Below, in pieces: positions 10,404 through 16,284 of a stretch of 54,480 nucleotides of DNA; the stretch's first letter is position 1, and each line of letters begins with the position of its first letter. Source of the stretch: Planctomycetota bacterium (GTDB taxonomy: Bacteria > Planctomycetota > UBA1135 > UBA2386); assembly GCA_025459175.1 (NCBI GenBank), contig JALORC010000061.1:1-54480 (forward strand), given 5' to 3'. The position numbers and the translations under genes are program-made. Under the pieces are notes generated by a model that saw nothing but the letters and a program-made list of their open reading frames with translations, was not told the DNA's origin and did no database searches.

Positions 10404-10504
10404 GGCCAACAAGCCCAAGCAAGCGACGAGCGGCACGCTGAAGCAACCGAGGTTCAAGAGCAACCGACCGTGCCGCTCGCGCCTGATGGGCAAAGACGTT
10501 GGCC
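10404..10504 (+). repeat. attC site 1 (integron cassette recombination site)
   Basis: The site has integron attC architecture. R'' is GGCCAAC (10404-10410) and R' is GTTGGCC (10498-10504), fully complementary to each other. Inside them, AAGCCCA and TGATGGGCAAAGAC form the L''/L' pair with unpaired bases on one side. A central stem CGAGCGGCACG / CGTGCCGCTCG pairs perfectly over 11 bp around a loop of about 30 bases. At 101 bp it is within the usual attC range. The integrase would cut between G and TT of GTT. Confidence 0.85.
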
Positions 10505-10518
10505 AGAGCGGATGCCTT

Positions 10519-10815
10519 ATGTCAGCGATCAACAGGTTCAGGACGGCGATCTCGGATGAGGTGAAGGCGCGTGACCAGGACCGTCGAGTGGAAGCATGGA
10601 TCTGTTTCCTGTTCGCGCTCGTGGTTGCGCCCGCCGCCTACATTCAGGGCACCCCACACTGGCCCTATGCCGCAGTTGGAATGGCCTTCACCGCGGTGTG
10701 GCTTGTCCTGACGTTGTCGAGGCGGAATCGCCTTCGCACGCAGCGCCTGGCCAACAAGCCCATGCAGCCGCGAGCGCCCCAAGCGGCGCTCGCGGCTGAT
10801 GGGCAAAGACGTTAG
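10519..10815 (+). CDS. Small membrane protein, cassette 2, ORF ends inside attC
   Basis: This 98-residue protein starts at ATG 10519, 15 bases after the attC 1 core. Two hydrophobic helices lie at about residues 24-42 and 48-66, followed by a basic segment. The reading frame continues through the whole of attC 2 and stops at TAG formed by its R' core (GTTAG). The last 20 or so residues (…NKPMQPRAP…) are therefore encoded by the recombination site itself. No family is recognised. If the cassette were excised, the ORF end would change with the new neighbour. Confidence 0.65.
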   Translation: MSAINRFRTAISDEVKARDQDRRVEAWICFLFALVVAPAAYIQGTPHWPYAAVGMAFTAVWLVLTLSRRNRLRTQRLANKPMQPRAPQAALAADGQRR

Positions 10816-10817
10816 CC
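10749..10817 (+). repeat. attC site 2
   Basis: This 69-bp site has R'' GGCCAAC (10749-10755) and R' GTTAGCC (10811-10817). The L''/L' parts AAGCCCATGCAG and CTGATGGGCAAAGAC are nearly identical to those of sites 1 and 3. The central stem CAGCCGCGAGCGCC / GGCGCTCGCGGCTG is a perfect 14-bp inverted repeat closed by a six-base loop. It is the cleanest attC of the array. The cassette between the cores of sites 1 and 2 is about 313 bp. Confidence 0.9.
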
Positions 10818-10823
10818 GGACGC

Positions 10824-11684
10824 ATGGCCAATGCCGTTGGATCGCTTCTTGAGGGACGGTGTGCGCGCATGCCGTGGTACACCGACCTCAAGACTGTCTT
10901 CGAAGTCTTCGGAGGAAGGGAGCTCGAGTATGACTGGCTACTCACCGAGCTCGAGTGCAACTTCCTTCCGCCGGAGTTGCAGGACGGTGGCGCCTGGTTC
11001 TTCTCTGGTAGTGACCTGAGCGACCTCGTTCGCCGGCAAGATCCTCCCATTCAGTTCATCTGGGCCGTCCTGACTGGCTTCGACCGTGGCACGTCTGTCG
11101 ATCTGGCCCACCTGGACATGGTGCCCGGTGCAGATGGGAATCCTGACTTCTGGCGAGGCGCGCCTCGCATTCAGTATCCCAACGCCAGGGTTGAGCTGGT
11201 TTGCTTCGACAGCAGCCTGACGCTTCTGATCACCGAGGATGCGGATCTCACGTCGAGATTTCGAGCTGGCTTCCCCGAAGCCGTCGACCTTGAGTCTTCA
11301 ACAGGCGCTGAGATGATGCCGGCTGACAAGCCCATGCAGCCGGCGAGCGCCGCAGCGGCGCTCGCGGATGATGGGCAAAGACGTTGGACGGATCTAACTG
11401 CTATGCCCGCTACGACGGTGCTCGGTCTCGCGTTTGTCTGCTTGGCCTGTGCCAACGTGGTGCACCGGGTCGTAAAGCGGCGGGGCCCGCTAATGTGGAC
11501 CCCAGCAGGCAAGTGGATGTTCCTCTGGTGGGCGTGGGCAGTTGCGGTCTTCTGTAGCGCTGTCGCTTCACTTGCGGATTCGATTCCACCGCATGTGTGC
11601 CCTTGGATCGTCGTGCCGGGTTTGGCTGCTATCCAAGTGATGTCGATTGTGCGTCGATCACGGATTGCATCTGCTGCTTGTTGA
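10824..11684 (+). CDS. Fused ORF: cassette 3 gene reading through attC 3 into cassette 4 gene
   Basis: The 286-codon frame holds two unrelated parts. Part 1 (about residues 1-170; real start probably ATG 10869, MPWYTDLKTVFEVFGG) is a soluble alpha/beta protein with 'WLLTELECNFLPPEL', 'IQFIWAVLTGF' and 'VELVCFDSSLTLLITEDAD'. It resembles small uncharacterised immunity-like proteins found in clusters. Residues about 167-190 (…KPMQPASAAAALADDG…) are translated attC 3. Part 2 is a small membrane protein with hydrophobic helices. There is no stop between them, so either a natural fusion protein is made or part 2 is started internally at 11403. Neither part's function is known. Confidence 0.6.
   Translation: MANAVGSLLEGRCARMPWYTDLKTVFEVFGGRELEYDWLLTELECNFLPPELQDGGAWFFSGSDLSDLVRRQDPPIQFIWAVLTGFDRGTSVDLAHLDMVPGADGNPDFWRGAPRIQYPNARVELVCFDSSLTLLITEDADLTSRFRAGFPEAVDLESSTGAEMMPADKPMQPASAAAALADDGQRRWTDLTAMPATTVLGLAFVCLACANVVHRVVKRRGPLMWTPAGKWMFLWWAWAVAVFCSAVASLADSIPPHVCPWIVVPGLAAIQVMSIVRRSRIASAAC
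11321..11389 (+). repeat. attC site 3, read through in frame
   Basis: This 69-bp site has left core GGCTGAC (11321-11327) and right core GTTGGAC (11383-11389). The left core has GAC where AAC is the rule. Inside are AAGCCCATGCAG and ATGATGGGCAAAGAC, matching sites 1 and 2, and a central stem GCGAGCGCCGC / CGGCGCTCGC. Because none of the three plus-strand codons in the ORF frame is a stop, the site acts as a coding linker between two cassette genes. Confidence 0.82.
11403..11684 (+). CDS. Small membrane protein, cassette 4 (alternative internal start)
   Basis: If translated on its own from ATG 11403, this is a 93-residue protein starting MPATTVLGLAFVCLAC. Three hydrophobic stretches lie at about 4-20, 36-58 and 64-82, with basic loops, so it is an inner-membrane protein. 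It lies 13 bases after the attC 3 core and 17 bases before attC 4, the expected layout for a cassette gene. It is in the same frame as the upstream gene and may instead be expressed as the C-terminal part of that fused ORF. The family is unrecognised. Confidence 0.5.
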   Translation: MPATTVLGLAFVCLACANVVHRVVKRRGPLMWTPAGKWMFLWWAWAVAVFCSAVASLADSIPPHVCPWIVVPGLAAIQVMSIVRRSRIASAAC

Positions 11685-11701
11685 CTCCACGATTCCTGAC
11701 C

Positions 11702-11771
11702 GTCCAACAAGATATTGGAGCCGGCGAGCGCCGCAGCGGCGCTGGCCGGCTCGAGGTCAGAGACGTTGGCC
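11702..11771 (+). repeat. attC site 4
   Basis: This 70-bp site has R'' GTCCAAC (11702-11708), which fits the RYYYAAC rule, and R' GTTGGCC (11765-11771). The central stem GAGCCGGCGAGCGCCGC / GCGGCGCTGGCCGGCTC pairs over 17 bp with one mismatch. The L''/L' parts (AAGATATTGGAG and TCGAGGTCAGAGAC) differ from sites 1-3, so the cassette probably came from a different source. Confidence 0.82.
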
Positions 11772-11791
11772 GGACGTACCGTCTGCATCGC

Positions 11792-12535
11792 ATGCGATTC
11801 GAGCGCTTGGCCTTCGTCGTTGTCGTCGTTTTCACCGGCAGCTGCTCCTGGAGTTCTGACACCATGGCGCCCAAATCGATAGAGCAGCTCGTGGACACGA
11901 CGGAGCCGGGGATGGCTCTGGTGCGCGAGTGGATAGACGGTGCGAAGAGGACAGTCGATGTTCTTGACGTCGAGCCAGCCGCTGGTCGCCGCACGCTGCT
12001 CGCGCTGCAGGTAACCAGTCGATCGCCGATGGGTGCGATTGCGCTGGAGTCGGGAGGCATCCTGATCGACCACGGTTGGGTGCGTGTTCTCGGCGGCGGG
12101 CATGGTCGCCTGCCCCGATCCCTCGATCAGTGGAATCGACTCGGGCAGCCACCGCATCGCCTACCAGGAGCACTGCTCGTCGGGGACGACGCCATTGGCG
12201 GGTTCTTCGCGCTCAACGGCGGCGGCATTCCTGGCCCGTCCGGTCACGTCTTCTATTTTGCTCCTGACAGTTTGCAATGGGAGGATGTGGCCGCCTCCTA
12301 CTCCGAATGGCTCAGGTTCCTCATGCTTGGCGATCTCGAGCGGTTCTACGCCGACACCCGCTGGGGCAGCTGGCAGGTCGATGTCCAGCATCTGCCCGGG
12401 GACCGAGCATTCGGCATCTACCCATTTCCGTTCGCAGAGGGCTCTCCGGTGGGCGAGCGCTCCCGGCGGCCCGTTCCGCTGGAAGAGTTGTGGGGCCTCT
12501 ATGTTGTCGACTTGCCCAAGCAAATCGGGCGGTGA
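11792..12535 (+). CDS. DUF2625 family protein, putative lipoprotein, cassette 5
   Basis: This 247-residue protein has the DUF2625 family pattern throughout: 'MALVREWI', 'ALQVTSRSPMGAIALESGG', 'DHGWVRVLGGGH', 'IGGFFALNGGG', 'VFYFAPDSLQWED', and 'RPVPLEELWGLYVVDL' at the end. The N-terminus MRFERLAFVVVVVFTGSC is a signal peptide with a lipobox-like TGSC, so the protein is probably exported and lipid-anchored. I do not recall that as typical for the family. It starts 20 bases after the attC 4 core and stops five bases before attC 5. Function is unknown; the family is widespread and often seen in accessory regions. Confidence 0.88.
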   Translation: MRFERLAFVVVVVFTGSCSWSSDTMAPKSIEQLVDTTEPGMALVREWIDGAKRTVDVLDVEPAAGRRTLLALQVTSRSPMGAIALESGGILIDHGWVRVLGGGHGRLPRSLDQWNRLGQPPHRLPGALLVGDDAIGGFFALNGGGIPGPSGHVFYFAPDSLQWEDVAASYSEWLRFLMLGDLERFYADTRWGSWQVDVQHLPGDRAFGIYPFPFAEGSPVGERSRRPVPLEELWGLYVVDLPKQIGR

Positions 12536-12540
12536 GCGCC

Positions 12541-12610
12541 GCCCGACACGACGCAGGAGCCGGCGTGCGCCCCGAGCGGAGCTCGCGGCCGTAGGTCGAA
12601 GACGTTGGAC
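12541..12610 (+). repeat. attC site 5
   Basis: This 70-bp site has left core GCCCGAC (12541-12547) and right core GTTGGAC (12604-12610). The left core again has GAC instead of AAC, as in site 3. L''/L' are ACGACGCAGGAG and GTAGGTCGAAGAC. The central stem is weaker than in the other sites (GCC and GGC-rich arms with several mismatches around CGAGC). Position, spacing and the 3' half support the call; folding capacity is less sure. Confidence 0.65.
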
Positions 12611-12616
12611 CGTCGA

Positions 12617-12976
12617 ATGAGCCGTCGAACAGTTGCCGGGATCGCCTGGTGCTGCCTGCTGCCGGCGAGCCTTCTGATGATCCAGGTGGAGCGAGGCCTG
12701 CTCGCACGCGGAATCATCAACACCAAGGACCTTGCACCATTCGTGGGCAACGAGCGTGGCACCTTCCGCGACCACGTTCTCAACGTCTGGCACTGGGACG
12801 GAGCCATCCTGGTCCTCTTTCTGCTGTCCGCTCCGAGCAGCATGTTGGGCATCTGGCTGATCGCGACGCGCCGGCGGCGCGCAGCCAGCTCGCCACCTGC
12901 GACGTTATCCGGTATGGTCGCTGGCCAACAACACGCAGCCGCCGGCTCCGAACGGCCGGCGGCTGATGGCCAATGA
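12617..12976 (+). CDS. Membrane protein, cassette 6, ORF ends inside degenerate attC
   Basis: This 119-residue protein begins MSRRTVAGIAWCCLLPASLL. An N-terminal hydrophobic helix (5-21), a periplasmic-type loop with 'VGNERGTFRDHVLNVWHWD', and a second helix (about 62-82, ending in an Arg-rich stop-transfer RRRR) are seen. The last 25 residues come from attC 6 sequence and the stop lies inside it. It starts six bases after the attC 5 core. The family is not recognised. ATG 12617 is preferred over the in-frame TTG at 12605, which lies within the recombination core. Confidence 0.6.
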   Translation: MSRRTVAGIAWCCLLPASLLMIQVERGLLARGIINTKDLAPFVGNERGTFRDHVLNVWHWDGAILVLFLLSAPSSMLGIWLIATRRRRAASSPPATLSGMVAGQQHAAAGSERPAADGQ

Positions 12977-12986
12977 CACTGCTCTG
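12923..12986 (+). repeat. attC site 6, right core decayed
   Basis: The left core GGCCAAC (12923-12929) and a strong central stem CAGCCGCCGGC / GCCGGCGGCTG are intact. The L' part CTGATGGCCAATGAC resembles sites 1-3, but the expected GTT core is replaced by ACTGCTC. Integrase cleavage needs GTT, so this site is probably inactive. It marks the right edge of the clear attC array. Confidence 0.65.
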
Positions 12987-13024
12987 TCCTCGTTTCGATC
13001 GTCTGGGGAGCCAAGATCCCGAAC

Positions 13025-13225
13025 ATGCGCACCATTCCATCAGTCAGCCAACTGCTCGGTCGCGCCGCTCTGACGGCGATCGCCGTTGTGGTGGTGCTTG
13101 CGGCAGGTGATCTTTCCGAGCGACAGTTCGGCCTTCCGATTCCGCGGGTCATCCATGGCACCGTGCTGTTCCTGTTGTTCGTTGTCATGCCAATCATTTC
13201 GTTCCGGCAGGCCAAACAGGCGTAG
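13025..13225 (+). CDS. Small two-helix membrane protein
   Basis: This 66-residue protein begins MRTIPSVSQLLGRAAL. Hydrophobic helices lie at about 10-28 and 43-60, joined by a short polar loop ('SERQFGLPIPR'), and the tail is basic. It lies between decayed attC 6 and a degenerate attC-like hairpin that starts directly after its stop codon, so it looks like another cassette gene. No family is recognised. Coding status rests on the clean hydrophobic pattern and cassette-like placement. Confidence 0.55.
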   Translation: MRTIPSVSQLLGRAALTAIAVVVVLAAGDLSERQFGLPIPRVIHGTVLFLLFVVMPIISFRQAKQA

Positions 13226-13226
13226 T

Positions 13227-13275
13227 GGCCGACGATCGCTCCCAGGCGGGCGATGGCGGCTCGACGCCAAGGACT
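13227..13275 (+). repeat. Degenerate attC-like hairpin
   Basis: The element starts with GGCCGAC (13227-13233), a left-core type also seen in sites 3 and 5 (GAC ending). It then folds as CGATCGC / GCGATGG around TCCCAGGCGG. No GTT right core is found; CGACGCC stands in its place. Its 18-base core CGCTCCCAGGCGGGCGAT (13237-13254) recurs exactly at 13508-13525, one gene unit downstream. Confidence 0.4.
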
Positions 13276-13291
13276 TTGAGGATCAAGTATC

Positions 13292-13534
13292 ATGACAGTC
13301 GAACCGAAGCAGCCTTTGCAGCAGCCTGCGAGGAAGGTCGCGGCGATCATGTTCTACCTGGCGGGTGCCTGCTTCTTCCTGATTGCGGCCAACAAGCCGA
13401 ACCTGGCTCCTTGGTTCCTGTTGGCGGGCGGACTTCACGTGATGGCTGGTACCTTGATGTTGATGAGTGTGCGGAAGCACGCCGCGCAACACACCGCTGC
13501 CGCCGCCCGCTCCCAGGCGGGCGATCAAGGCTGA
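13292..13534 (+). CDS. Small membrane protein
   Basis: This 80-residue protein begins MTVEPKQPLQQPARKVAAIMF. Two hydrophobic helices at about 15-32 and 40-58 are separated by 'NKPNLAPW'. The Ala/Gln-rich tail enters the second copy of the 18-base repeat. It resembles many small inner-membrane cassette proteins but matches no family I recognise. The start has the basic, Gln-rich cytoplasmic segment expected before the first helix. Confidence 0.55.
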   Translation: MTVEPKQPLQQPARKVAAIMFYLAGACFFLIAANKPNLAPWFLLAGGLHVMAGTLMLMSVRKHAAQHTAAAARSQAGDQG

Positions 13535-13552
13535 GCGGCGACGGCGTTGCGA
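13508..13552 (+). repeat. Second copy of the degenerate attC-like hairpin
   Basis: The 18-base CGCTCCCAGGCGGGCGAT is repeated at 13508-13525. Together with the preceding bases it forms a CGCCCG / CGGGCG hairpin. A GTTGCGA follows at 13546-13552 and may be a decayed right core. The 271-base spacing from the first copy equals one small cassette, so the pair may be two related but mutated attC sites. Confidence 0.35.
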
Positions 13553-13645
13553 GGGATCTTGGCTGCATGAATCGTCGGATGCGTTCGTCGCTGGAGATCC
13601 TCGGGTGTCTACCGGGTCTCCAGAACCGAGAGCCTGCTTCGTCGG

Positions 13646-14029
13646 ATGCTCTCGGCGCACTGGGGTGGGCGGGTGACGTCTGCGCGCCGAGAGTTGGCGA
13701 TGCCCAGGGTCGAGGCCGCGCTGAGCGGCCTCGTACTGGTCGAGGCGATCGTCTCCCGACCATTCGTGCAGCGCCTGGAGCACGCGACGGCGACCGCCGG
13801 CGTCCAGGTTCCATGGCAGGTCACGCTGCTCGCGAGCGACGGCGAGTCCGTGGTTCGCCGGCTCTTCTTCGATGAGCCGGACTCCTTGCCGGCCCGAGTA
13901 GCCTTCTTCCTCCATTGCTTCACGCCGAGAGTTCCACTGGTCGGTCCGGGGTGCCGGGTAGAACTTCCTCGCGCGCGACGAATGCCGGCTCGCCTCGCAT
14001 CGCTCATCCAGTACCAGCCGGTAGACTGA
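13646..14029 (+). CDS. Uncharacterised soluble protein
   Basis: This 127-residue protein has an Arg-rich N-terminus and a globular alpha/beta pattern ('AALSGLVLVEAIVSRPFV', 'QVTLLASDGESVVRRLFFDEP', 'VAFFLHCFTPRVPLVGPG'). No signal peptide or membrane helix is present. The open frame extends 25 codons upstream of the ATG to a stop at 13568 without another usual start codon, and that stretch also looks protein-like, so the true start is uncertain. No family is recognised. It lies in the run of small plus-strand genes of the accessory block. Confidence 0.5.
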   Translation: MLSAHWGGRVTSARRELAMPRVEAALSGLVLVEAIVSRPFVQRLEHATATAGVQVPWQVTLLASDGESVVRRLFFDEPDSLPARVAFFLHCFTPRVPLVGPGCRVELPRARRMPARLASLIQYQPVD

Positions 14030-14105
14030 TGCCCCGGAACGACGAGGCAACCAACGTGCGCCACAGCAGTGCTCGCGACGGCGGCCGATGCCAAGGACAG
14101 ACATC

Positions 14106-14399
14106 ATGCAGCGTATCGAAGATCAGGCGCTCGGCCGGAGCGATGAGGGAGTGGTCGCGGTGTCCCTGCTCGGGCTCGGCTATGCCGGGATCGTGGTCCC
14201 CAAGTTGGCATGGTCCCTCGTCGGGCTGAGCTTGCTGCTGCTCGGTGCCCTGGTCACGGTGGCGTTGTGGCAGCGCTATGCCTTGCGCAACGAAGTGCCG
14301 ACGCGAGGCGCGAAGATTGCCGTCTGGATGCTCAAGTTCTTGGTCTTGTGGATCATGCTCGGTCGGGCCGTGGTCGGCTGGTTGTCCGGCGGAACGTAG
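14106..14399 (+). CDS. Small membrane protein
   Basis: This 97-residue protein begins MQRIEDQALGRSDEGVVAV. Three hydrophobic helices lie at about 15-34, 36-55 and 70-88. An in-frame ATG at 14088 would add six residues. It is an inner-membrane protein of unknown function, without conserved charged residues inside the helices that would suggest transport. It is followed by about 240 bases with no convincing gene before the next ORF. Confidence 0.6.
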   Translation: MQRIEDQALGRSDEGVVAVSLLGLGYAGIVVPKLAWSLVGLSLLLLGALVTVALWQRYALRNEVPTRGAKIAVWMLKFLVLWIMLGRAVVGWLSGGT

Positions 14400-14642
14400 G
14401 TGCTGGCGAGCCGTGAACCACGCCGTCGCGAGAACTCTGGCCATGGCGCTCTCTGCTTCGGCGTTCGTTCCCCGATTGGCAGTTCGTGGATGCGGTCAGG
14501 GTGTTGCACCTCGCTGGTTTGCTCGCCCCTCACGGCACCGCGGTGCACGCCGCACCACCGTTTCCATGGACGATGCCGGCGGTAGCCTCTGCCGTCTGAC
14601 AAGGAGCGCGGCGGCGATGGGCGTCGCCGCCAGCGGCCGTCC
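14400..14642. other. Gap without a supported gene
   Basis: About 240 bases between two small membrane-protein genes. Short open frames exist but have Arg- and Ser-rich shadow-type composition. A perfect short inverted repeat (CACCGCGGTG at about 14538-14547) is the only structure noticed. No attC core pair is seen. Confidence 0.4.
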
Positions 14643-15155
14643 ATGAAACCGCGCACCCTCGAACTCGGAACCCTGCTGGCCACGGTCGGCCTCTGGCTCG
14701 CTGCCCTGTGGTGGCACATCGGCGGCGGGATCCCTCGCTGGAGTCTCTACGCGATGGCGCCGCTGGTGGTGCTGGTGGGCTGGCTGGTGGAACGACGGCG
14801 GGCCCGCAGAGTGGATGCGGACGATCCCTTGCGGCCCTGGCGCACCTGCCGCGCGGCGCGGAACCTGACGTGGTCGGCGGCACCCGAGGGCCAGGGCGCG
14901 CTCGAGTTGCAGCTCGTCACGAGCAGAGAGGACACCGGACCCGGCGTCATGCTCCGGTTCCACGGCGTGCGCATGCTCGGCGCGAATGTCGAGTTGGTCT
15001 ACGGTCCCCGCTTCGACTTCCTGATTGCCCAGAGATTCTGGGACCGGCCGACACGACAGTGGCGACTGCAGGTGCAGGATCGATCGGGAGCGGGCATCGC
15101 GTTCGTCTGCGACTCGTTCGCCGAGGTTCGCGATGGCTCCGAGTTGCAAAGGTGA
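14643..15155 (+). CDS. Membrane-anchored uncharacterised protein
   Basis: This 170-residue protein has two N-terminal hydrophobic helices (about 8-25 and 35-52) followed by an Arg-rich turn. A soluble C-terminal domain of about 110 residues follows with beta-type pattern ('ALELQLVTSRED', 'VMLRFHGVRMLGANVELVYGPRFDFL', 'WRLQVQDRSGAGIAFV'). No family is recognised. It sits seven bases before the frameshifted gene at 15162, suggesting one transcription unit. The start ATG 14643 directly precedes the hydrophobic region. Confidence 0.65.
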   Translation: MKPRTLELGTLLATVGLWLAALWWHIGGGIPRWSLYAMAPLVVLVGWLVERRRARRVDADDPLRPWRTCRAARNLTWSAAPEGQGALELQLVTSREDTGPGVMLRFHGVRMLGANVELVYGPRFDFLIAQRFWDRPTRQWRLQVQDRSGAGIAFVCDSFAEVRDGSELQR

Positions 15156-15161
15156 CCGGAC

Positions 15162-15465
15162 GTGCACGACCTCGACCCCTTCTCTCGCTCGTTCGCGGAC
15201 GCACTGTTCGCGGCGATCCCTACCCTTCGCGACCACGCCCGCGCCGAGCACGGCGTGCTGTCGATCGTCCTCAGCCAGGACCTACGCGGCCGCACAACGA
15301 GGTCTGGATCAGCACCGATCGGGACGAGATCACCGTCGGCTTCGGCATGTACCACGCCCACTTCGACTGGCCGGCCGACCACAACGCAGCCGTCGTCGCC
15401 CGCGAACGACGGCGATGGCGCGACCCGTCCTGCTCGCTGTCCCCCCAGTTCCTGTTCGCCCGACG
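15162..15465 (+). pseudogene. Frameshifted small gene (immunity-like)
   Basis: From GTG 15162, 44 codons read as a normal protein (VHDLDPFSRSFADALFAAI…). Then, near 15285-15297, good coding pattern jumps to another frame: 'PHNEVWISTDRDEITVGF' and 'MYHAHFDWPADHNAAVV'. That segment is the type seen in small uncharacterised proteins with 'LWIST..GE.TVGF', often in immunity-like families. After about 15430 the pattern is lost. One base gained or lost near 15290 would join the parts, so this is a disrupted gene or a sequencing error. The next gene starts at 15466. Confidence 0.55.
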
Positions 15466-15747
15466 ATGGCCAACTACGTCCCGCACTACCAGAAGAGGCG
15501 TTACCGCCGTGAGCAGCTGGAGCATGTGCTGGTCCGGCTGCTCGGCCACGGGGCTCCCGCGGACGACATTGCGGACGCGGTCGAGGCGGTGCGGCAGGCG
15601 CGGTTGCGGGAGCTGGTGGCGCGCCGGGCGCAGTTGCACCCGACGCCGCAGTCCGCGGCCGAGCTCGCCAAGCTCGAACATCACATGGAGGCCTGGAGCA
15701 GCATGCCCCCGGAGGCGATCATCGCGAGTTGCCTGCGTCGCGAGTGA
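15466..15747 (+). CDS. Small helical protein
   Basis: This 93-residue protein begins MANYVPHYQKRRYRREQLEHVL. It is basic and helical, with 'DDIADAVEAVRQARLRELVARRAQL' followed by a polar C-terminal half. No signal peptide or membrane segment is present. It resembles small DNA- or RNA-associated or antitoxin-like proteins only in size and charge. No family is recognised. It follows the frameshifted gene with no gap. Confidence 0.55.
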   Translation: MANYVPHYQKRRYRREQLEHVLVRLLGHGAPADDIADAVEAVRQARLRELVARRAQLHPTPQSAAELAKLEHHMEAWSSMPPEAIIASCLRRE

Positions 15748-15800
15748 AGCGACCGGTCCGCTCGCCCTGTTCCCGCCCCGTGCTGCGTGCCCGACTCCCC

Positions 15801-16214
15801 ATGAACCTGACGATGCCGCGCGAACTACGACGCGACCGCCCATCGCTTCGCCTGCTCACGGTGCTCGCCAACGCGACCGCCGCCTTCCCGCTGTTGCTGA
15901 TCGCGGCGCTGTACGGCCAGTGGCTGCTGTCGTGGCTGCTGCTCGGGCACCGGCCCGTGCCGTCCATCGATGATCCGAAGTACATCGGCGGGGCCAGTTG
16001 GATGAGCTTCGTCACCGGCATTGCGTTGGTCGGGTTCCTGCCGGTCGGGTGTCTGGCGCTGCTGCTGAACGCCTTGCACGCGGTGGTGCAGCCGCAGCCG
16101 TGGCCGCTGCAGCGGCAGCTGATGCGCGTCGTGGCAACCGTGACGCTGTGGTTCGCGACGCTCGTGCTGCTGCGCTCGGATCCGGGCCGTGTGGTGGAGT
16201 GGTGGTTCGACTGA
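15801..16214 (+). CDS. Three-helix membrane protein
   Basis: This 137-residue protein has hydrophobic helices at about 20-45, 65-90 and 102-121. The loop between the first two contains 'LGHRPVPSIDDPKYIGGASW'. The Asp and Pro in this loop are typical of an outer loop of small integral membrane proteins. ATG 15801 is preferred because the upstream in-frame extension is Arg/Pro-rich shadow sequence. No family is recognised. Confidence 0.6.
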   Translation: MNLTMPRELRRDRPSLRLLTVLANATAAFPLLLIAALYGQWLLSWLLLGHRPVPSIDDPKYIGGASWMSFVTGIALVGFLPVGCLALLLNALHAVVQPQPWPLQRQLMRVVATVTLWFATLVLLRSDPGRVVEWWFD

Positions 16215-16284
16215 TCGGTTGTGCCCGCGTTCCCCGCATCCTCGACCACCGACCACCACATCGCGCGATGGACTCGTTCCCACC

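Noticed and set aside
12899..12915. GACGTTATCC as an additional attC right core
   Set aside because: No complementary left core or central stem lies upstream, and it falls inside the end of a reading frame.
13567..13875. Alternative frame starting MNRRMRSSLEILGCLPGLQ across the 5' end of the gene at 13646
   Set aside because: After about 35 codons it becomes Arg/Gly-rich shadow sequence, while the other frame keeps a globular pattern to its stop.
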